From positions 1-9,075 of the forward strand of contig CAJLUP010000072.1 in the NCBI GenBank assembly GCA_905209865.1: a DNA stretch of 9,075 nucleotides. The letters are read 5' to 3'. The notes under the pieces were generated by a model, which had not been told where the DNA came from, did not search any database, and saw only the letters and a program-made list of their open reading frames with translations. The number at the start of each line of letters is the position of its first letter. Position 1 is the first letter of the stretch. The position numbers were made by a program, and so were the translations under genes. The DNA is from an uncultured Lachnospiraceae bacterium (lineage in GTDB: Bacteria; Bacillota; Clostridia; Lachnospirales; Lachnospiraceae). Below, in pieces: positions 1 through 5,956 of this stretch.

Positions 1-552
1 TATTTATATGATAAATTTTTCGGAGATTATGATAAAACAGTCGCTCAGATTCTTTTAAATGCAGAAGATATCGAGCAGGAAGAAAAGAAAGAAAACTTAA
101 CGAACACATTTGACGCCCTGCTTGAAATGGGAGTCATTCCGATCGTAAATGAAAATGATTCCGTAAGTTATAAAGAAATCGAATCCGAAGACAGACTTTT
201 CGGCGACAACGATATGCTTTCTTCTGTCGTATCCGTTCTCTGCCGTGCAAAACGACTTGTCATTTTCTCTGATATCGATGGTTTTTATGACAGCGATCCC
301 CGCCTTCACCCGAATGCGAAACTGATCGAAGAGATCCGTCAGATCGATGAAAGCGTCTACTCCCTCGCAGGAGGTGCAGGATCAAGACGCGGAACAGGCG
401 GTATGAGAACAAAACTTCAGGCTGCTGAACTTGCCGCTTCACAAGGAATTGATACGATTGTAACAAACGGAAAACATCCGGAAGTTTTATACGATATCGT
501 GAACGGAAAACCGGCAGGAACTCTGTTTGTCGGCAATAAAGATTGTCTGTAA
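1..552 (+). CDS. proB: Glutamate 5-kinase, 5'-truncated by the window edge
   Basis: This is the C-terminal 183 residues of glutamate 5-kinase, which phosphorylates L-glutamate to glutamyl-5-phosphate in the first step of proline synthesis in the cytoplasm. The frame is open from base 1 and ends with TAA at 550-552. Visible amino-acid-kinase family motifs, in order, are GVIPIVNENDSV, FGDNDMLSSVVS, FSDIDGFYDSDPR and GTGGMRTKLQAAELA, which form the glutamate and ATP sites. The protein stops about 30 residues after GKHPEVLYDI, so there is no C-terminal PUA domain. It is therefore the short form (about 265-275 residues when complete) common in Bacillota, unlike the roughly 367-residue E. coli enzyme. 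About 85-90 N-terminal residues are missing. proA does not follow; a terminator does, so any partner gene must lie upstream or elsewhere. An internal ATG at 127 is not the real start, because conserved coding sequence continues before it. Confidence 0.95.
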   Translation, partial: YLYDKFFGDYDKTVAQILLNAEDIEQEEKKENLTNTFDALLEMGVIPIVNENDSVSYKEIESEDRLFGDNDMLSSVVSVLCRAKRLVIFSDIDGFYDSDPRLHPNAKLIEEIRQIDESVYSLAGGAGSRRGTGGMRTKLQAAELAASQGIDTIVTNGKHPEVLYDIVNGKPAGTLFVGNKDCL

Positions 553-592
553 TAAAAGATCTCATACATAGTAAAAATCAGTTTACTGAATT

Positions 593-637
593 AAGAAAGG
601 ATTGCAGCACGGATTTCTCCTGCTGCAATCCTTTCTT
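593..637. terminator. Probable bidirectional terminator between convergent proB and carB
   Basis: A perfect 17-bp inverted repeat (arms 593-609 and 621-637, left arm AAGAAAGGATTGCAGCA) encloses an 11-nt loop. It starts about 40 nt after the proB stop and about 30 nt after the carB stop on the other strand. The arms begin with A-rich and end with T-rich sequence, so a hairpin with a partly U-rich 3' side forms from either strand. The U tract is short and interrupted on both strands. Termination is inferred from position and stem strength. Confidence 0.8.
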
Positions 638-666
638 CTGCTTCAATTTACATATTCCAGCCTTCA

Positions 667-3600
667 CTACAGGGCTGCAATATCAATCAGAGTAAGTTTC
701 TTAATATCTGTATTTTCAAGACTTGTGATCAACGCCTGTGCCGTATCGATCGCCGTAAGAACATTCACTCCTGTTTCAATGGCATTTCTGCGGATTACAA
801 ATCCATCCTTGGAATGTTCTGCTCCCTGAGCCGGAATATCGATCACAAGATCGATCTTATGACCGAGGATCAGATCAAGAAGGTTCGGAGACTCCTGTTC
901 GATCTTGCGGACCGTGGTTGCTCTTACTCCTGCCTCGTTCAATGTACGGGCAGTTCCTGACGTAGCAAAAATGTGATATCCGATCGCCTCGAATCTGCGG
1001 GCAATCTCGGCAGCGTCTTTCTGATCTTCATCCCGAACAGTCATAATCATATTTTTGAATTTCGGAAGTCTGATTCCCGCCCCGATAAACGCCTTATACA
1101 AAGCTTCATCAAACGTCTTCGCAATTCCAAGGCACTCCCCTGTAGATTTCATCTCCGGTCCTAAGCTGATATCTGCGCCGCGTATCTTTTCAAAGGAGAA
1201 TACCGGCATTTTGACCGCCACATAATCCGCTTCAGGCTGGAGTCCCGGCGTATATCCAAGTTCTTTTATTTTCTTTCCGATAATCACCTGCGTTGCCAGA
1301 GGAACGATCGGAATTCCTGTCACTTTACTGATATACGGAACCGTACGGCTGGAACGAGGATTCACTTCGATTACATAGACATCCTCTTCGCCGCAGACGA
1401 TAAACTGAATATTGATCATCCCTATAACGTGCAGTGATTTTGCAAGTCTTCTCGTATATTCTGCAATTTTTGCTTTCGCACCTTCTGTCAGACTTTGTGC
1501 CGGATAGACAGAAATACTGTCTCCTGAATGAATTCCCGCGCGCTCGATATGTTCCATAATACCCGGAATCAAAATATCCGTTCCGTCACATACTGCGTCA
1601 ACTTCAATCTCTTTTCCCTGAAGGTATTTGTCTACAAGGATCGGGTGATCCTGCGCGATTCGGTTGATAATACCGATAAATTCATCAATATCGTCATCAT
1701 TGATCGCGATCTGCATTCCCTGTCCTCCGAGAACATAAGAAGGACGGACAAGAACCGGATAGCCGAGTTTATTTGCCACTTCTTTCGCTTCTTCTGCCGT
1801 GAACACTGTTCCCCCTGTAGGACGCGGAATTTCGCACTCCTCAAGGATCTCGTCAAACAATTCTCTGTCTTCTGCTTTGTCAACATTTTCTGCGGAAGTT
1901 CCAAGAATCGGAACTCCCATTTTCATGAGCGCTTCCGTCAGTTTGATCGCTGTCTGTCCGCCGAACTGCACAACCGCCCCGTCCGGTTTCTCAATATCTA
2001 CAATACTTTCCACATCTTCCGGTGTAAGAGGTTCGAAATACAGTTTATCCGCAATATCAAAATCGGTACTTACCGTCTCCGGATTATTATTTACAATGAT
2101 TGTCTCGTATCCTTCTTTTGCAAACGCCCATGTACAGTGCACAGAACAAAAATCAAATTCGATTCCCTGTCCGATACGGATCGGACCGGAACCAAGAACA
2201 AGCACCTTCTTTTTCCGGTCTGTTTTTTCCACTTCATTTTCGCCGCCGAAAACAGAATAATAATACGGCGTTTCTGCTGCGAATTCCGCTGCACATGTAT
2301 CGACAATCTTATACGCCGCAACAATTCCGTTTTCATGACGCATATCATGAATGTTTCGCTCACTTTTTCCGGTCAGACGAGCGATCACACTATCAGGAAA
2401 CTCTATCCTCTTCGCTTCTTTCAACAACTCAACTGTCAGTTCCTGCGTCTTCAAAGCTTCTTCCATCTCTGTGATAATCGCAAATTTATCAATAAACCAC
2501 TTATCTACCTTCGTAATGGCATGGATTGTATCATAATCGATTCCCCTTCTAAGAGCTTCCGCGATTCTCCACATCCTCATGTCATCTACGACTGCAAGCT
2601 GTTCCAAAAGTTCTTCTTTTGAAAGTTTCGTAAAATCATACGACATCAGGCTGTCCACATGCTGCTCCAGCGAACGGATTGCTTTCATAAGCGCGCCCTC
2701 AAAACTGCTGCATATGCTCATAACTTCTCCGGTCGCTTTCATCTGCGTTGTCAGAGTACGTTTCGCGCTTATAAATTTGTCAAACGGAAGACGGGGAAGC
2801 TTCACAACCACATAATCGAGCATCGGCTCAAAACTTGCGTACGTCTTCTGTGTAATCGCATTTTTAATCTCATCAAGCGTATATCCAAGAGCAATCTTTG
2901 CAGCTACTTTTGCAATCGGATATCCGGTCGCTTTGGACGCAAGCGCAGAAGAACGGCTCACTCGCGGGTTCACTTCAATCACACAATACTCAAAAGTCTC
3001 CGGATGAAGCGCATACTGCACATTACATCCTCCTGTAATATTCAGCTCACTGATAATATTCAAAGCAGAAGTCCGAAGCATCTGATATTCTTTATCACCA
3101 AGTGTCTGCGACGGCGCAACTACGATACTGTCTCCTGTATGGACGCCTACAGGATCGATGTTTTCCATATTACATACTGTAATACAGTTCCCTTTGCTGT
3201 CACGCATCACCTCGTATTCAATTTCCTTCCAGCCTGCGATACAACGTTCTACAAGAACCTGTCCCACACGGGAAAGTCTGAGACCATTCTCAAGGATCTC
3301 AATCAACTGGTGCGAATCGTGCGCAATACCGCCGCCGCTTCCTCCCAGTGTATAAGCAGGACGAAGAACAACCGGGTAGCCGATCTCATTTGCAAAGGCA
3401 AGTCCGTCTTCTACATTTTCTACAACAAGAGATGCCGCGACAGGCTCTCCGATTTTCTCCATCGTCGCTTTAAATTCCAAACGATCTTCCGCTTTTCGAA
3501 TCGTTTCTGAAGTTGTTCCGATCAGACGTACACCGTTTTCTTTTAAAAATCCGGCTTCTTCCAGTTCCATAGCAAGATTTAATCCTGCCTGACCACCAAG

Positions 3601-3867
3601 CGTCGGCAAAACACTGTCCGGTTTTTCCTTTTGGATAAGCTGTTCTACTACTTCTACTGTAAGCGGTTCGATATATACACGGTCTGCGATGTCTTTATCT
3701 GTCATGATCGTGGCAGGATTGGAATTAAGAAGGACTACTTCGATCCCTTCTTCTTTCAGCGAACGGCATGCCTGCGTACCTGCGTAATCAAACTCCGCCG
3801 CCTGTCCGATCACGATCGGACCCGAACCTATGACTAATACTTTTTTGATACTAAAATCTCTAGGCAT
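667..3867 (-). CDS. carB: Carbamoyl phosphate synthase large subunit
   Basis: This 1066-residue protein is the ammonia-using, synthetase subunit of carbamoyl phosphate synthase, which makes carbamoyl phosphate from bicarbonate, two ATP and ammonia delivered by CarA. Its length matches E. coli CarB (about 1073). The internal duplication is plain: VLVIGSGPIVIGQAAEFDYAG near residue 10 is repeated as VLVLGSGPIRIGQGIEFDFCS near 555. The first half (about 1-400) is the carboxyphosphate ATP-grasp unit, with RPAYTLGGSGGG at 169-180 and EVNPRVSRSSALASK at 298-312. Residues about 400-550 are the oligomerisation domain. About 553-930 is the carbamate kinase ATP-grasp unit, with RPSYVLGGQGMQIA at 708-721 and EVNPRSSRTVPYISK at 834-848. 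About 937-1066 is the MGS-like regulatory domain. The start ATG (3867-3865) shares a base with the carA TAA stop, and an AAAGGAG site sits inside the end of carA, so translation is probably coupled. The stop is TAG at 669-667. Confidence 0.98.
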   Translation of the reverse strand: MPRDFSIKKVLVIGSGPIVIGQAAEFDYAGTQACRSLKEEGIEVVLLNSNPATIMTDKDIADRVYIEPLTVEVVEQLIQKEKPDSVLPTLGGQAGLNLAMELEEAGFLKENGVRLIGTTSETIRKAEDRLEFKATMEKIGEPVAASLVVENVEDGLAFANEIGYPVVLRPAYTLGGSGGGIAHDSHQLIEILENGLRLSRVGQVLVERCIAGWKEIEYEVMRDSKGNCITVCNMENIDPVGVHTGDSIVVAPSQTLGDKEYQMLRTSALNIISELNITGGCNVQYALHPETFEYCVIEVNPRVSRSSALASKATGYPIAKVAAKIALGYTLDEIKNAITQKTYASFEPMLDYVVVKLPRLPFDKFISAKRTLTTQMKATGEVMSICSSFEGALMKAIRSLEQHVDSLMSYDFTKLSKEELLEQLAVVDDMRMWRIAEALRRGIDYDTIHAITKVDKWFIDKFAIITEMEEALKTQELTVELLKEAKRIEFPDSVIARLTGKSERNIHDMRHENGIVAAYKIVDTCAAEFAAETPYYYSVFGGENEVEKTDRKKKVLVLGSGPIRIGQGIEFDFCSVHCTWAFAKEGYETIIVNNNPETVSTDFDIADKLYFEPLTPEDVESIVDIEKPDGAVVQFGGQTAIKLTEALMKMGVPILGTSAENVDKAEDRELFDEILEECEIPRPTGGTVFTAEEAKEVANKLGYPVLVRPSYVLGGQGMQIAINDDDIDEFIGIINRIAQDHPILVDKYLQGKEIEVDAVCDGTDILIPGIMEHIERAGIHSGDSISVYPAQSLTEGAKAKIAEYTRRLAKSLHVIGMINIQFIVCGEEDVYVIEVNPRSSRTVPYISKVTGIPIVPLATQVIIGKKIKELGYTPGLQPEADYVAVKMPVFSFEKIRGADISLGPEMKSTGECLGIAKTFDEALYKAFIGAGIRLPKFKNMIMTVRDEDQKDAAEIARRFEAIGYHIFATSGTARTLNEAGVRATTVRKIEQESPNLLDLILGHKIDLVIDIPAQGAEHSKDGFVIRRNAIETGVNVLTAIDTAQALITSLENTDIKKLTLIDIAAL

Positions 3868-4937
3868 TATTTCGCTCCTTTCATCATATCAACAAACCTG
3901 TCAAATAAGAAATTGGAATCCTGTGGTCCCGGACATGCTTCGGGATGAAACTGTACCGTAAAAATCTGTTTTCCCACATAGGACAACCCTTCATTTGTTC
4001 CGTCATTTACATTAACAAATGCCGGAACTGCCGTATTTTCATCTAAACTGCCCTCGTCTACAACATATCCGTGATTTTGAGATGAAATATAAACCCTTCC
4101 TGTACTTAAATCTTTAACCGGGTGATTGCCTCCCCGATGTCCGTATTTCAGTTTATGTGTCTTTGCACCTGTTGCAAGAGCCATAAGCTGATGTCCGAGA
4201 CAGATGGCAAAAATCGGAATATCCGTCTCATATAATTTTCTGATCTCCTCTATAATAGAAGTACAATCAGACGGATCTCCCGGTCCGTTAGACAACATGA
4301 TCCCATCCGGTTTTGATGCGATAATCTCTTCTGCAGATGTATCGGCAGGATAAACAGTTACTTCGCATCCTCTGTCATTTAACGACTTCACGATATTATT
4401 TTTTGCCCCAAAATCAAGAAGCGCAACTTTCTTCCCGGCCCCTTCAACAACATATTTCTCTTTGCACGTTACTTTTGATACGACGTCCCCGACTGTATAT
4501 GCCTTAAGTTTCGGAAGGATTTCTTCCAGATCATAGGACTCGTTCGTTGTGATCATTCCGTTCATCGTACCCTTTTCCCTCAGAAGCTTTGTAAGAGCAC
4601 GAGTATCTATCCCCGCAATCCCCGGAATGTCCTGTTCTTTCAAAAAATCCTGAATCGTTCCTTCACATCGAAAATTGCTCGGCATACGGGATAACTCCCT
4701 CACAATATATCCGTCCGGCCATGCCCTCCCTGACTCCATATCCGGCGTGATTCCATAATTTCCGATCAGCGGATATGTCATAACAACTGCCTGCCCCGCA
4801 TAAGAGGGATCTGTCAGCACCTCAAGATAACCTGTCATCGAAGTATTAAATACAATCTCACTGATGCAGTCCCGCGTTGAGCCGATGCTCGTTCCTGTAA
4901 ACACCGTACCATCTTCCAATATTAGAAATGCTTTCAT
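3867..4937 (-). CDS. carA: Carbamoyl phosphate synthase small (glutaminase) subunit
   Basis: This 356-residue protein hydrolyses glutamine and channels ammonia to CarB. The N-terminal half (about 1-150) is the CPSase small-chain domain, with NTSMTGYLEVLTDPSYAGQ at 31-49. The C-terminal half (about 170-350) is a class I glutamine amidotransferase. Its catalytic triad is visible as Cys246 in AICLGHQL, and His331 and Glu333 in VQFHPEACPGP. SNGPGDP at 216-222 is the usual oxyanion-region motif. I chose the ATG at 4937 because MKAFLILEDGTVFTG is the normal N-terminus of the family and AAGGGAAGGGTG lies just upstream. An in-frame TTG at 5000, preceded by GGAGGGGGAGA, would add 21 unconserved residues and is the alternative start. 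carA is first in the carAB operon, with its own promoter at 5128-5156 and a leader of about 185 nt. Confidence 0.97.
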   Translation of the reverse strand: MKAFLILEDGTVFTGTSIGSTRDCISEIVFNTSMTGYLEVLTDPSYAGQAVVMTYPLIGNYGITPDMESGRAWPDGYIVRELSRMPSNFRCEGTIQDFLKEQDIPGIAGIDTRALTKLLREKGTMNGMITTNESYDLEEILPKLKAYTVGDVVSKVTCKEKYVVEGAGKKVALLDFGAKNNIVKSLNDRGCEVTVYPADTSAEEIIASKPDGIMLSNGPGDPSDCTSIIEEIRKLYETDIPIFAICLGHQLMALATGAKTHKLKYGHRGGNHPVKDLSTGRVYISSQNHGYVVDEGSLDENTAVPAFVNVNDGTNEGLSYVGKQIFTVQFHPEACPGPQDSNFLFDRFVDMMKGAK

Positions 4938-5072
4938 CTGTTCACCCTTCCCTTTCGTATATTCATTTAAGACTCTGACGGCAGATCGTTCAGCCTGCAA
5001 TCTCCCCCTCCAACCGCCCGTTTTCCAAAATGTTTTTGAAAAAAATCTTCTCTGCGAAACAGTTGATACAGG

Positions 5073-5110
5073 AAAGGCGCTCTTGGAGTCTTTTCATCCA
5101 GAGCGCCCTT
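5073..5110 (-). promoter_or_regulatory. Stem-loop in the carAB leader (possible attenuator or mRNA-stabilising hairpin)
   Basis: Read on the minus strand, AAGGGCGCTCTGGA pairs with TCCAAGAGCGCCTTT. This gives about 14 bp, including one G-U pair, with a single bulged A and a 9-nt loop (TGAAAAGAC). The hairpin begins about 10 nt after the predicted transcription start and about 140 nt before carA. The paired A-rich 5' and T-rich 3' edges resemble an intrinsic terminator, but the tract after the stem (TTTCCTGT) is weak. I could not find a PyrR-type binding loop or a clear antiterminator partner. There is too little RNA upstream for an antiterminator on the 5' side. The structure is directly visible; its function is not. 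Confidence 0.5.
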
Positions 5111-5127
5111 GTTCTCAAATTGTAAAG

Positions 5128-5156
5128 ATTATACTACAACCGAGCCCATATTTCAA
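5128..5156 (-). promoter_or_regulatory. carAB promoter
   Basis: On the minus strand, a -35 box TTGAAA (5156-5151) and a perfect -10 box TATAAT (5133-5128) are separated by exactly 17 nt. The sequence upstream is strongly AT-rich and could act as an UP element. Transcription should start near A5121-A5123. This gives carAB its own start, independent of the nrdD-nrdG unit that ends about 70 nt upstream. No ARG box or PyrR leader motif was recognised. Confidence 0.8.
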
Positions 5157-5229
5157 CTGATAAATTTTTCTAAATAAGAGGTGAATTTTCGGTCAAATAT
5201 GATCAAAATTTCAAAAATAAACTTTCTTT

Positions 5230-5769
5230 TTACACGCCTTTCTTTACTTTCGGCTGCCACATAACAATCTCGCCTTTTTCAAGACTTTTTTTCGCATTAA
5301 TGACCCTTTGGTTTGATGAACCTCTGAATACAAGACGGATATCTTTTAGCGCCTCCACGAATTCCCCGTCCACAAGCACATCGATCATAGAGAGCATTTC
5401 ATCGGTATACCCGCATCTGGCGCGGCTGTCATTTAAAAGTTCCTCATCATACAGATATCCGGTGTAGCACCATATATTTTTCTCAGGGTATCTTTCTCTT
5501 ACTTTGCGCAGAAGTCCGACAAGCGTTTTTTGATTCTCCGGCTCAAACGGTTCGCCGCCAAGCAAAGTCAGCCCATTAATATACCCCGGTGAAAGGGCAT
5601 CCAAAATCTCTTCTTCGGTACGCTCTGTATATTCGCTTCCGTATTTAAAATTCCACGTATCTGCGTTGAAACACCCCGGACAATGATGCGTACATCCTGA
5701 AACAAACAACGAGACTCTCACGCCTTCCCCATTTGCAATATCACACTTTTTTATTTCTCCGTAATGCAC
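5230..5769 (-). CDS. nrdG: Anaerobic ribonucleotide reductase activating enzyme (radical SAM)
   Basis: This 179-residue radical SAM protein is the activase of class III ribonucleotide reductase. It uses a [4Fe-4S] cluster and S-adenosylmethionine to place the glycyl radical on NrdD. The cluster motif CX3CX2C is present as CTHHCPGC (Cys26, Cys30, Cys33), followed by the NADTWNF seen in NrdG proteins. GGEPFEPEN at 71-79 is the SAM-binding GGE motif, and FRGSSNQRVIN near 145-155 is the typical C-terminal NrdG signature. Length is normal for the family. The start is GTG at 5769-5767, with AGGAAAGGTG about 9 nt upstream; no ATG would retain the conserved N-terminus. It lies downstream of nrdD in the same direction, and its start overlaps a candidate small ORF. 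No strong GC-rich terminator follows; only a weak AT-rich inverted repeat lies around 5180-5215. Confidence 0.97.
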   Translation of the reverse strand: MHYGEIKKCDIANGEGVRVSLFVSGCTHHCPGCFNADTWNFKYGSEYTERTEEEILDALSPGYINGLTLLGGEPFEPENQKTLVGLLRKVRERYPEKNIWCYTGYLYDEELLNDSRARCGYTDEMLSMIDVLVDGEFVEALKDIRLVFRGSSNQRVINAKKSLEKGEIVMWQPKVKKGV

Positions 5770-5927
5770 CTGAACTCACACCTTTCCTCTACACTCTTAT
5801 CCCTTTGATATCCATATCCGCCATTGCCAATCACCGGAAGTGCCAAAGGGCGCCTTTCGGGATTGTAAGCGGTCATCATACCAAGAAACAGGATACCAAG
5901 CAGGGCATCCTGTTTCTGTTGATTCAT
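5751..5927 (-). CDS. Candidate small protein (58 aa) between nrdD and nrdG
   Basis: An ATG at 5927-5925 opens a 58-codon frame ending in TAA at 5753-5751. It starts 29 nt after the nrdD stop and overlaps the first 19 nt of nrdG in a different frame. AAAGAGGGATAA just before the ATG is a plausible ribosome binding site (GAGG, 6-nt gap). The product has a polar start (MNQQKQ), a hydrophobic stretch at about residues 8-21 (ALLGILFLGMMTAY) too short for a confident membrane helix, a Pro/Arg-rich middle, a glycine-rich segment (GNGGYGYQ, near 34-41) and a charged tail with two cysteines (Cys50, Cys54). I recognise no family. In its favour are the good spacing, the ribosome binding site and the way it fills an otherwise empty intra-operon gap. 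Against it are several AGG arginine codons and a strong hairpin inside the frame. It could be chance coding in an RNA-structured spacer. Confidence 0.45.
   Translation of the reverse strand: MNQQKQDALLGILFLGMMTAYNPERRPLALPVIGNGGYGYQRDKSVEERCEFRCITEK
5884..5917 (-). repeat. Inverted repeat (hairpin) in the nrdD-nrdG spacer
   Basis: A perfect 11-bp inverted repeat, AGAAACAGGAT and ATCCTGTTTCT, encloses 12 nt whose edges could add two more G-C pairs after a mismatch. It begins about 40 nt after the nrdD stop and lies inside the candidate small ORF. The minus-strand sequence after it (TGGTATGATG) has no U tract, so it does not look like an intrinsic terminator. It could stabilise or mark processing of the nrdD part of the mRNA, or lower transfer of ribosomes or polymerase into nrdG. 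Confidence 0.6.
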
Positions 5928-5956
5928 TTATCCCTCTTTGTTTCTCGCCCAGCCTT

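Noticed and set aside
1528..3510. Long + strand frames opposite carB (364 and 283 codons)
   Set aside because: They lie wholly antisense to a strongly conserved gene. Their products are low-complexity, rich in Arg, Phe, Ile and Cys, and have no recognisable domain or ribosome binding site.
4950..4975. Possible ARG box (ATGAATATAC) in the carA leader
   Set aside because: Only a half site is present. The second half does not match the AhrC/ArgR consensus, and it lies far downstream of the promoter.
5160..5229. Possible terminator after nrdG
   Set aside because: The inverted repeat is AT-rich with mismatches and bulges and lacks a run of T at the right place. I would not call it without transcript ends.
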